Positions 56,514-64,000 of a stretch of 64,000 bases of DNA are shown piece after piece (within the stretch, counting starts at the first letter, position 1; every line of letters starts with the position of its first letter). This stretch comes from a virus. A program made the translations under genes and the position numbers. The stretch is taken from positions 41,470 through 105,469 of the IMG/VR virus record IMGVR_UViG_3300022391_000001; one strand, written 5' to 3'. Below the pieces are notes generated by a model. That model was not told the origin of the DNA. It saw only the letters and a program-made list of their open reading frames with translations, and did no database searches.

Positions 56514-58673
56514 CTATGGCTCCACGACTGTGATGGTCATCGTTCCTGCAACCGGAAGCTCCCGAGCGGCCAACGGCACATCGGCGGCTGGCGTCGTGAT
56601 CACTACGTTGGTGATTGAATCGTCTGTCTCAAAAATCTCGTGAATCAATCGGTTCAATGGCACCTCCCCGCCGAATGTCCATTCATAGGTCACCCCGTCC
56701 ACTTTCAGAGCTTCGGGTTGGATGACCTGATTCAACCGATTGATCACCGCTTGCTCTGTGACATCCCCGTACACCGTGGCCGTCACATCGATGGCCTTGG
56801 GGGTGTAATTGACCGCCGCCACCTCGTGGTTGGCGATCAGATGCTTTGCCACAGGCGGGTTGGCGTATCGGTCGCCGTTGAAATACAGCTCCAGGGCTGC
56901 CAACTGTGCCGCAGACGCGAGCCCTCCGCCTTGTGCGACCACCACCACCTCGATGGTCTTGGGCCCATAGCCCTCCTCAAACACCGTTGCTCGTCCAAAG
57001 GGGCTGGCGCCGTCGGAGTCGACAAAGGCCACGGTGAGCGTGATCACGTCATCGGGGCCGATGGCGACGGTGCCGGTGCGAAGCGATGCCGGTCCCTCGA
57101 TCTTGGCCCGCTCCAAACTCGCTTCGGAAGCCCCCTGTGCTTCTGCCCACCCCGTCGCTTGGCGAGGGTTAAAGAGCTTGTTGACGTAGGTCAAACCTGT
57201 CTTGTCTACGACAACTGTTTGTGCCCCTACGTTACCGTCCACAGCAGCTCCATACCGATAGCTGGCTGCGATGTTGCCCACCCCGATAGGTGGAATCTTG
57301 CCATTTGCTCCATCACCGAAGGTGAGGGTGGCCCGGTCATTCTCGCCCAGCGTCAACACCACGTGGGTATCCGCCGCCGCGCTGTTCAAGAAGTTGTCCA
57401 CCACCGTCCACTCGATATCATCGACGGTGACCACCATCGTCCCGCTGATGTAGTTGTTCTTGCTGGTGGTGAAGGTTTGGTTGGCGAGCCCCGTGCTGGA
57501 GCCCAGCGGATCATCGGTGCGGCTTTGCCCTTGCGTCGCCGACCTGAGCACGTACTGCTTGCCTTCATCCATCCTCGTGCGGCGAAGCGTCGGTGATGTC
57601 GCTCCGGTCGCTTGGACAATCCTGTAGCGTAGCCAGTATGCCTCGATGCTGTTGATCGTGGTGGGCTGCCAATTCTGGTCCAACGTCTGTGGGACGGGAT
57701 ACTCCACCGAGCCCGAGACTGTGAGGTCAGAGGTCCCGTCTGTCGCTTCTTCAAGGATGGTCCAGTCAGAGCCGATGGTGTAATCAGCAGGGTCCGTGCT
57801 GGGTGATACCTGCCCAAGAAGCCCGACGGTGGCGATATTGGCGGAGCCGTTCCAAGTGCTGAGCACATCCTCGTATGCCGTTGTGCTGTTCAGCTGCACC
57901 CGTACATAAGTCCCTTGCCGGTTGGTGGTCCCGAGCAAGGTGGCCAGGTCCACCTCCAGACTCCCGCCCAGATTGTTCACAGACGTTGGTGCCGTCTTGC
58001 GGAAGTCCCCGTCATAGACTTCCCACACGCCGACCATGTTGGACGCGGCGACCACGAGGGTCACGCCCAATTCATCCCACATCGCCGTATCATGGCCCCA
58101 ATACAGAGCATCGCCGACCACCGGCGTGACCCAAGGCACGAAATCATCGACCGTCGGCGTGTCGCTGTTGGCCTTGGCGGTGTAGTCTGTGAAGGCGCCC
58201 GACTCCTCAGCCAGCACTGCTGTATGTTGATCCGTCCTGGAGATGGTCAACGCTGTCAGCGCTTCAAACGGAATGGCGGCGGTGTCGCCCTCCTTGCGCG
58301 TCGCCGCCTGTGCTGCCTCGGGTATCAGTTGGAATGCGGCGGTGAACACCCGGCTCAACTCATAGACGATGTCCACCTGTGCCGGAGTTGCCGGCCGCAG
58401 CTCATAGTCGATCAGGCGGAGCATGTTGCGCACCTGCTCCACGAGCTTGGCCGTGGGCAGGGTGGACTCGTTGGCCACGAGATCGATCAGCACATTGTTC
58501 ATGTGCCCGACCAACGCAAACGCCCGGAGCAGCTGGATGAAGGGCTCAAACTCCGACTCATCGGTCAACTCGGGCACATTGAGGCGTTTGTACTGAATCA
58601 ACGCCTCCAGCAGCTCCGGATAATACAACCCAGCGCCGAAATTGAAGTCAGGGATGGTGATCTCAGTTGCCAT
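56514..58673 (-). CDS. Baseplate J-like protein
   Basis: 719 residues, a baseplate wedge component of contractile tails. The C-terminal half has the J signature region (VNYTPKAIDVTATVYGD, then YTFGGEVPLN-like). A middle segment TVGLLGQVSPSTDPADYTI closely resembles a piece of the fibre N-terminus. ATG at 58673 follows GAGGGGAGCC and lies 15 bases after the stop of the gp25 gene. Confidence 0.85.
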   Translation of the reverse strand: MATEITIPDFNFGAGLYYPELLEALIQYKRLNVPELTDESEFEPFIQLLRAFALVGHMNNVLIDLVANESTLPTAKLVEQVRNMLRLIDYELRPATPAQVDIVYELSRVFTAAFQLIPEAAQAATRKEGDTAAIPFEALTALTISRTDQHTAVLAEESGAFTDYTAKANSDTPTVDDFVPWVTPVVGDALYWGHDTAMWDELGVTLVVAASNMVGVWEVYDGDFRKTAPTSVNNLGGSLEVDLATLLGTTNRQGTYVRVQLNSTTAYEDVLSTWNGSANIATVGLLGQVSPSTDPADYTIGSDWTILEEATDGTSDLTVSGSVEYPVPQTLDQNWQPTTINSIEAYWLRYRIVQATGATSPTLRRTRMDEGKQYVLRSATQGQSRTDDPLGSSTGLANQTFTTSKNNYISGTMVVTVDDIEWTVVDNFLNSAAADTHVVLTLGENDRATLTFGDGANGKIPPIGVGNIAASYRYGAAVDGNVGAQTVVVDKTGLTYVNKLFNPRQATGWAEAQGASEASLERAKIEGPASLRTGTVAIGPDDVITLTVAFVDSDGASPFGRATVFEEGYGPKTIEVVVVAQGGGLASAAQLAALELYFNGDRYANPPVAKHLIANHEVAAVNYTPKAIDVTATVYGDVTEQAVINRLNQVIQPEALKVDGVTYEWTFGGEVPLNRLIHEIFETDDSITNVVITTPAADVPLAARELPVAGTMTITVVEP

Positions 58674-58687
58674 CAGCGGCTCCCCTC

Positions 58688-59065
58688 TCAATCAGCCGTG
58701 GTAAACGCTCGCCTGAAGAACACCTCTTCATCAGACTCCAGGTTGACATACCTGAATTCCAAGATCAACTCCTGTTGCGTGGCATTCTCCGACCACTTGA
58801 GGGTGTCACGCAGGAGCTTGAAGCGCTTCTGCGTCTGAAAATTCTGGAACAGCCGAATCACCCGCCGCTGAATCTGCGACCTGAGCACGGAGTCTGAGAT
58901 GTCGAAGATCATCCCGGTCCCCAGCCCGATGTCCTGCTGAAAGGCATTTTCGTTGTCGTCGCTGGACAAGGCCAGCTTGATGATCTTGGCGTCGTTGATG
59001 TCGCCATCGACCAACGCCGCTCCGCCGCTCGGGTTGACCCCCACTGGCACCTTCAATCCTAGCAT
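58688..59065 (-). CDS. Baseplate gp25/GPW-like protein
   Basis: 125 residues; the core QQDIGLGTGMIFDISDSVLRSQIQRRVIRLFQNFQTQKRF has the helix pattern of gp25, a wedge protein also related to T6SS TssE. It follows hub and spike genes, as expected in a P2/T4-type tail. Confidence 0.75.
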   Translation of the reverse strand: MLGLKVPVGVNPSGGAALVDGDINDAKIIKLALSSDDNENAFQQDIGLGTGMIFDISDSVLRSQIQRRVIRLFQNFQTQKRFKLLRDTLKWSENATQQELILEFRYVNLESDEEVFFRRAFTTAD

Positions 59066-59072
59066 AGCAACC

Positions 59073-59570
59073 TCACAGTATCGGCGATGGCCCTGGACCT
59101 GCCGGTGGTGGTGGTATCAAGGCAATCCCGCCCAGCTGTGTAGGGTGAATCGCCGTCGCCACCGCGTTGGCCGCGTCTGCCAATGATAGATCCCCGGCTG
59201 TGTTGGCGGCGAATGCGGCGGTGAGCGCCGCTGCTATCCCTCCGAGCCCCGGCGGCGGTGTCGCGCCCGTCGGCGGCGGAGCCGTCACCCAGATACTCGC
59301 CGCCGCTCCGGCGACCACTCCCCAAAAGGATGTGATCCCTGCTGCTATCTTTGCCGCTCCTGCGCCGTTGACGGACATCCCAACCAGAGATCCCTTCATG
59401 GCGCTGATTGCGCTAGAAAGTGAGCCCGGGGTGGTAGCGATGCCTAGCACAGACGCATCCTTGAAGTAGATTTCCCAAGCCGCCGCGAAGTTGTTGATGG
59501 CGTCCGGCTCGTTGTCCACCGGCGCCAAATTGGCCAACTCGGGGCCCAGCACTGAAGAGACCAATGGCAT
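59073..59570 (-). CDS. Baseplate-associated hypothetical protein, 165 aa
   Basis: TGATG overlap with the spike gene fixes the start (MPLVSSVLGPEL). Ala/Gly-rich with Pro-rich ends; no membrane anchor is certain though VVAGAAASIWV is hydrophobic. A PAAR-type or spike-tip connection was considered but no motif seen. Confidence 0.55.
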   Translation of the reverse strand: MPLVSSVLGPELANLAPVDNEPDAINNFAAAWEIYFKDASVLGIATTPGSLSSAISAMKGSLVGMSVNGAGAAKIAAGITSFWGVVAGAAASIWVTAPPPTGATPPPGLGGIAAALTAAFAANTAGDLSLADAANAVATAIHPTQLGGIALIPPPPAGPGPSPIL

Positions 59571-60457
59571 CAGGTATCCGGCACGCTCATCTTGGAGCTG
59601 TTGATGTTGGAGTCCCAATCCGGAGCGGAGATGGTCGGATTGGGTGGCCCGCTCGGACCCATCCCCGTCGGATGGACGTGCGTATCGAAGGTGTCCAGTT
59701 GAGTCTTCAACGCTTCATACAACGACTGCAGGTGATCCGCGATGGCAACCTTGACTGCCCCGTCACCTAACACGGCGGTGGCGTCGGCGTCCTTGCCGTT
59801 GAGCTTCAGATTGGCGCCCTCGCTCAGATTGAGTGCGAGCTCATCCGGCTTGATCACCAGCGTGTGTTTCCCCTCCTCAAGCGACACCTCCAACTCGTTG
59901 TCGGGCTTGAGGTGAATGAACTGCTGGTTCAAGATCGTGAACTTCACCGAGCCGTCTGTGTCGATCAGGAGCTGGGTGATCTTCTCGGGCTCCGCCGCCG
60001 CTCCGGGCTCGGGTCGCTCTTGGGCCCATGTGAGGTGAATTCGGGTCCCGCCCTCTGTATCATCAAACAACAGCACGTGGCCGCCTGGTGTAGCAAATCC
60101 CCTCCGCTTCCCATAATTCTCCAGGAAGTCTGGATGGATTGCGCTGGGCGTGTTCTCGCCCTCCACCTCGGAGTCTGTGATGAAGCGTTTTCCCCGCCAC
60201 TTGATGTCCAGATTGTCCAAGGACATTTGGCCATATGCCTCATCCTCGTCAGAACTGACAACAACCTCCACCTCGACAATCTCGCCGACATCGGGCAAAC
60301 AGAACCACCCCCAATCGTGGACCGGCTCCACGAGCATGGGCAGCTCCGTCTCTTCATCGCCCAGCAGTTGCGCGCACGCCACTCGGATCCTGCCCCGGTT
60401 CTCTTCATCCTCCACGGATGTGACCACCGCCGGATAACGCTCCGTCACCACGCCCAC
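59570..60457 (-). CDS. Baseplate spike protein (gpV/gp5-like)
   Basis: N-terminal OB-like domain (RYPAVVTSVEDEENRGRIRVACAQLLG), then a beta-helix style stem with repeated acidic strands (SVKFTILNQQFIHLKPDNELEV) and a His-x-His end (DTHVHPTG). 295 residues. Punctures the outer membrane in contractile tails. GTG start by TAGTG overlap with the hub gene. Confidence 0.8.
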   Translation of the reverse strand: MGVVTERYPAVVTSVEDEENRGRIRVACAQLLGDEETELPMLVEPVHDWGWFCLPDVGEIVEVEVVVSSDEDEAYGQMSLDNLDIKWRGKRFITDSEVEGENTPSAIHPDFLENYGKRRGFATPGGHVLLFDDTEGGTRIHLTWAQERPEPGAAAEPEKITQLLIDTDGSVKFTILNQQFIHLKPDNELEVSLEEGKHTLVIKPDELALNLSEGANLKLNGKDADATAVLGDGAVKVAIADHLQSLYEALKTQLDTFDTHVHPTGMGPSGPPNPTISAPDWDSNINSSKMSVPDT

Positions 60458-61629
60458 TACGGCACCACCTTTCTGGCGGCGAAGTCTATCACATAGCCCT
60501 GCGACTTGGAGCAGATGTGCTTCACCTTGGTGAAGTAGTATTCACCCTCAAACGTGTCGCCGACTCCGCCGAGAAGGTGGATTTGTCGGGCTCGGACTTC
60601 GGTGGTGCCGATTGTGCGCCCACGCGACAACACGAAATTCTCCCGATGACGACGGAACCACTGCTGTGCCCACGCGATCACTTCGGCGTTGGACCGGAAG
60701 CGCCGGTTGGAGATGATGTTGAAGCTGAAGTCCCCGATGAACAACTTGATGTCGCTGGCTGAAGTGACTTCCCCGCCGACTTCCCCGGTGACATCCCCGG
60801 TGGCATCGATGTCAGGGCTGGCGTTGTTCTCTTCTTCAACCTCCGCCTTGTACACCGCCCCGGTTCTGACATCCTTGACCACGGCGGCGATCTTGGTCAC
60901 AGCGCCCTTGATGAGCAACTCCGGCGTGAAGGCGAGAAGGGAGCTGAAGTCCCCTTGGTTGTAGATGAAGGTGAACTGTTTGTCCTGGAAGTCCTGGAGT
61001 GCTCCCGGCTCTTTGAAGTGCAGCGTCCACTCGCCCGTGTCGGAGCCGTCCACCCAGAAGTAGTAGCCTGTGATGTTGCTCAACCCACGCACAAACTCAT
61101 AGTCCGAGATGCCCGGCCGCTGAATGAAGTTGTGGGGAGCATCGGTGGTCGGATCGACATCGGGCGTCATGTCATAGTCGCCCACTCGCTCTTCAACCGC
61201 GTCGCTGAACTTCATGTCCTTGAAGAGCCGCCCTCCCTTGCCGCCCTTTTTCTTGGGCTCTTCAGGCTCGTTGTCCATCATCTTGGAGTCTTTGGTGTAG
61301 CCGACAACCTGGATGGTGGGCATCCCCTCCTGTGGGAAATTGGGTGTCTGCTTGGAGATGACCACCCGCCCGATGTGCTTGACATCGCCATCCCCGTATC
61401 CCATGTACACGTCCATCTCGTTGCCCGGCTGAAACACCTTGGCGTCGGAGATGATGAAGTTGGGGTTGACCGCCCGGATGCGCGCGACATCGGCGATACC
61501 GTCCGCACTCTCATATTCCACAGCCTCGATGAACTGGGTGACACCATAGTCCAGCTCGGTTCCGGCGACCTTGACCACAAACGTCGGAGCGAATGGATCG
61601 CCTTTGCCGAGCCCCCCGAAGCTGGTCAT
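60457..61629 (-). CDS. Baseplate hub protein (gpD/late control D-like)
   Basis: 390 residues; opening strands FVVKVAGTELDYGVTQFIEAVEYE and YTKDSKMM resemble late control gene D hubs that bind the spike. The middle has FIQRPGISDYEFVRGLSNITGYYFWVDG, typical of gpD/VgrG hub domain 2. ATGA overlap with the LysM-type gene. Confidence 0.85.
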   Translation of the reverse strand: MTSFGGLGKGDPFAPTFVVKVAGTELDYGVTQFIEAVEYESADGIADVARIRAVNPNFIISDAKVFQPGNEMDVYMGYGDGDVKHIGRVVISKQTPNFPQEGMPTIQVVGYTKDSKMMDNEPEEPKKKGGKGGRLFKDMKFSDAVEERVGDYDMTPDVDPTTDAPHNFIQRPGISDYEFVRGLSNITGYYFWVDGSDTGEWTLHFKEPGALQDFQDKQFTFIYNQGDFSSLLAFTPELLIKGAVTKIAAVVKDVRTGAVYKAEVEEENNASPDIDATGDVTGEVGGEVTSASDIKLFIGDFSFNIISNRRFRSNAEVIAWAQQWFRRHRENFVLSRGRTIGTTEVRARQIHLLGGVGDTFEGEYYFTKVKHICSKSQGYVIDFAARKVVP

Positions 61630-62393
61630 GCGATCACCACGTGGCTGACATAGGTCCGGTTGCGCGCGTCAAACATTTCCAACCGCCGCTCTTTCTGCGC
61701 GGTGAGCTTCTTGCCGTAGGCAGTGGTCAACGGAATGGACTTGGGCTCCACCCGCTCGGAGCGGATGGCCTCGATGGACGGCATCTTGATGACATCGCCA
61801 ACCTGGAGCACGGGCTGCGTTGGGTGGCGCTTCCGGATGACATCGCCCAGCAGGGGTTGCTTGTACTCCCGCTCGCTGATCAGCTCATAGTAGTCACGCA
61901 CCCGGCTGCGGTGATACCGCGTCTCAAAGATGCCGGTGGACTCAAGGCTGAAGGGCTCGTATTGGAGCAGGTTGATCGTGAGTGAGACTTCTCGGAGCCC
62001 GCCAAAGAAGGTTGGGCGCCCGTATGTGATCCCATCGAGCGAGGTGATCACGCAATCGATCTGCTGCAGGTGCCCGTCGCCCACCCAGAATGACATCGTG
62101 GGTGGGCGGTTGTACTTCGGGTCAATCTCTGTCCAGGACTCCAACAGCTTCAGCGTATCTTCAGCCTGAAACTCCAGAGCGTGGCGGTTGAAGAGACGCG
62201 CCCTGAACGAGATTGTTTCCGCCGCCCGGTTCAGGAATTGAAGGATGGGGTTTTGTCGATTGAGCGCCGTGTGCTGAGCGTAGTTGACGGCGATGTTCTT
62301 GGTTGTACCTTCAGGCTCAAACTGGCCCTTCAGGATCTGGCCTGTATCGACGTTGGCCAGAAACCACGTCTTCAGATTGGGAAACATCAACAT
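61626..62393 (-). CDS. Baseplate LysM/gp53-type protein
   Basis: 255 residues. The N-terminal two thirds are a beta-sandwich of tail-tube initiator type (FLNRAAETISFRARLFNRH). The end VLQVGDVIKMPSIEAIRSERVE has the LysM-like strand seen in contractile tail cap proteins. Starts in front of the hub gene. Confidence 0.75.
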   Translation of the reverse strand: MLMFPNLKTWFLANVDTGQILKGQFEPEGTTKNIAVNYAQHTALNRQNPILQFLNRAAETISFRARLFNRHALEFQAEDTLKLLESWTEIDPKYNRPPTMSFWVGDGHLQQIDCVITSLDGITYGRPTFFGGLREVSLTINLLQYEPFSLESTGIFETRYHRSRVRDYYELISEREYKQPLLGDVIRKRHPTQPVLQVGDVIKMPSIEAIRSERVEPKSIPLTTAYGKKLTAQKERRLEMFDARNRTYVSHVVIA

Positions 62394-62397
62394 CTGA

Positions 62398-64000
62398 TCA
62401 CCCCGTCGCTGACGCGGTCACCGGCGCCGCGCCCTGTTCCAACATCACCCTCCGTTGCCACGGCGTCGCCCGGAACCCGGCTCTGTCCTGAATCTCCTGC
62501 TTGTGCCGCGCCGACGCGACATTGAGACTTTCTCCGTCCACGCACATCTTGTTGTTGATGTTGAGGGTGCGCTTGTCTGTGAGATCCGCCTGGACCTGAA
62601 CCTTGGGTGCCTCTTGTTGGCGCTGCTTCTCTTGAACCTTGAGGTCTGTGATGCCCTTCAGCTGCTCCTTGAGCGTCGCCAGTTGGGACTTCCGGTCCTG
62701 CTCCGCCGCCACTTGAGGCTGCGTGGGCGCGGTGGTCGCCGCCGCTTCGGCGCCCTTCTGTGCCACCTCCACTGCGGTCTTCTTTTGCTGCTCGGGCTTC
62801 GGGAATGTGAACCCTTGGAGCCCTTCATCCGCAAACTTCTGCAACCCCTGTGGGATCTTGCTCTCGACTCCGGGGATGAGCTTGGCCAGCTCCAGGACGC
62901 CCTTGAGCGCCATTCGGATTGGCGTGGTCAGCACATCAAAGATGGCCACCCCGATCTTGGCGAGCCCGGTCAAGAAGTTGCCTTCCATGAGGTCGATGAT
63001 CCCATCAAAGGTGAGCCCCAAGAAGTTGTCAAACGCTTGGAAGGGCATGGTCAAGACTTTGAACAAAACGCCCATTACCTTTGTGGCCGTCTTGACCAAG
63101 AATCCGATCGTCTCAATGACGGCAATGACCATCGCCGCCACGAAATTGGCCACCGTCTTGCCCATCTCCACCCAATCAACGGTCATGGCGTCGGTGCCAA
63201 ACCCCCATGCGGCTGAGATCTCCTGGATGTGGGATTTGATGTCGGCGATGACTTCGGTGAACACCTGTATCACAGAACCGATGGTGTTGTCCCATGCCTC
63301 CTTGATGTCGGCGGTGAGCACCTGCCAGGCCAGCCGGAAGCCCTCGATGAAGGGCTGAATCACCCCAACCCAAACCTCGATCACCTTGGCCTTGATGCCT
63401 TCCCAGACGCGGGTGACCGTCTGCATCACAGTCTCGTTTTCCCGGCGGATGAGAGCAAAGGCGAGCCCGACGGCTCCGAGCACGAGCGTGATAGGCCACA
63501 GAGCCGCCATGAGCATCCCGGCGGCGCCTGACATGAAGGTGAACACTCCGCTGGCGATGGTCCACAAGGCGGCAAACGCGGTGGTCAGCCCGCTGATGAA
63601 GAAACCGACGGTGGCTAAAGCGATCAACACCGGTACAACCGCCGCTGTGATCAGAGTGATGACGGTGATGATCTTGGTCAGCCGGCGGAGCCCTTCATCG
63701 CCCAGTTGCTGGCGAAGTGCGTCGCCGAAATTCCGGACGGATTGGACCAATCTGTCCCATCCATTCTTGAGGGTGTCGATAGCGTCCTGAATGCCTTGGG
63801 CAATGGACACAGCGCCCTTGCCGTGCTTCTCTTCAATCTCTTGCAGCCGCTCGATGGTGTGGATTTGGGCTCGGATTGAGTCTTCACGCTGCTCCAGCCC
63901 GACCATGATTGAAGCGTCGGCGGCGAGTGTCGTGGCCAACTGCTTCCGCTGTTCAGCGCTAAGACCGGCGGAAGTCTCCAGCGCCAGCTGAAGGGTCCGC
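62398..64000 (-). CDS. Tape measure protein (5' part outside the window)
   Basis: Open to the right edge with no start codon inside the window; only 534 C-terminal codons are visible. Long amphipathic and hydrophobic segments (ITLITAAVVPVLIALATVGFFISG, then VFTFMSGAAGML) and helical charged stretches are typical of tape measures, which set tail length. The C-terminus after residue about 400 of the visible part becomes Gln/Lys-rich. Confidence 0.85.
   Translation of the reverse strand, partial: RTLQLALETSAGLSAEQRKQLATTLAADASIMVGLEQREDSIRAQIHTIERLQEIEEKHGKGAVSIAQGIQDAIDTLKNGWDRLVQSVRNFGDALRQQLGDEGLRRLTKIITVITLITAAVVPVLIALATVGFFISGLTTAFAALWTIASGVFTFMSGAAGMLMAALWPITLVLGAVGLAFALIRRENETVMQTVTRVWEGIKAKVIEVWVGVIQPFIEGFRLAWQVLTADIKEAWDNTIGSVIQVFTEVIADIKSHIQEISAAWGFGTDAMTVDWVEMGKTVANFVAAMVIAVIETIGFLVKTATKVMGVLFKVLTMPFQAFDNFLGLTFDGIIDLMEGNFLTGLAKIGVAIFDVLTTPIRMALKGVLELAKLIPGVESKIPQGLQKFADEGLQGFTFPKPEQQKKTAVEVAQKGAEAAATTAPTQPQVAAEQDRKSQLATLKEQLKGITDLKVQEKQRQQEAPKVQVQADLTDKRTLNINNKMCVDGESLNVASARHKQEIQDRAGFRATPWQRRVMLEQGAAPVTASATG

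Noticed and set aside
1-64000. tRNA genes
   Set aside because: No cloverleaf with T-loop GGTTCRA and matching acceptor stem was noticed in the gaps; short gaps leave little room. A tRNA search program would settle it.

Overview
This window is a 64 kb piece of a large tailed-phage (Caudoviricetes) genome with a contractile tail. It carries a baseplate set (gp25-like, J, I, spike, gpD-like hub, LysM-type protein and tape measure), a long fibre, an endolysin with small membrane proteins, and an almost complete phage-encoded replication and recombination apparatus. Every supported gene lies on the minus strand. Genes are packed tightly, and ATGA, GTGA or TGATG stop/start overlaps are common. The membrane-anchored small proteins and the lipoprotein suggest a Gram-negative host, but the sequence does not name it. 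No integrase, repressor, tRNA gene or CRISPR array was seen.

Layout in the direction of transcription (right to left). 64.0-48.4 kb: tape measure (cut by the window edge), baseplate proteins, tail protein I and a 1748-residue fibre. 48.3-45.7 kb: lysis region. 45.7-37.0 kb: UvsW-like helicase, then a lambda-O-like initiator gene with a 15-bp iteron array inside it, DnaC-like loader, DnaB-like helicase, DNA methyltransferase, thymidylate-kinase-like protein and primase. 36.9-32.6 kb: CobS-like ATPase, CobT-like VWA protein and a divergent sigma factor. 31.6-26.1 kb: an overlapping operon of nucleotide and small-molecule enzymes (FAD oxidoreductase, NTP-pyrophosphohydrolase/nucleotidase fusion, SAM-methyltransferase fold, ThyX-like protein, PLP aminotransferase, P-loop kinase). 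It looks like a candidate pyrimidine-modification island. 26.1-11.1 kb: DnaE polymerase, HU-like protein, possible UvsY, ssDNA-binding protein, RecA, SbcD, SbcC, RuvC-like resolvase, MazG-like protein, flap exonuclease and family-4 uracil-DNA glycosylase. 11-1.2 kb: small mostly unknown genes and an ATP-dependent DNA ligase, driven by several near-identical promoters. 1.2-0 kb: no convincing gene, but strong secondary structure.

The most unusual feature is in the polymerase gene. DnaE contains an intein (C816 to N1144, followed by Ser) at the YGFN-SH motif, two residues from the site used by the cyanobacterial DnaE split intein. A complete tandem-HNH endonuclease gene, with its own ribosome binding site and stop, lies inside the N-terminal splicing region in another reading frame, while the polymerase/intein frame stays open throughout. 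The insertion point, about 23 codons into the intein, is where atypical split inteins are broken. A perfect 14-bp hairpin lies just upstream of the nested start.

Six near-identical promoters (TCGACT, 17 bp, TATGAT or TATGCT) were found, plus a weaker seventh. Four have a conserved element 10-14 bp upstream of the -35 box, suggesting a shared regulator. Several genes share a GGGAGTCAGCC-ATG start region. Together the genes suggest a virulent phage that runs replication largely with its own proteins and probably alters its nucleotide pool or DNA bases.
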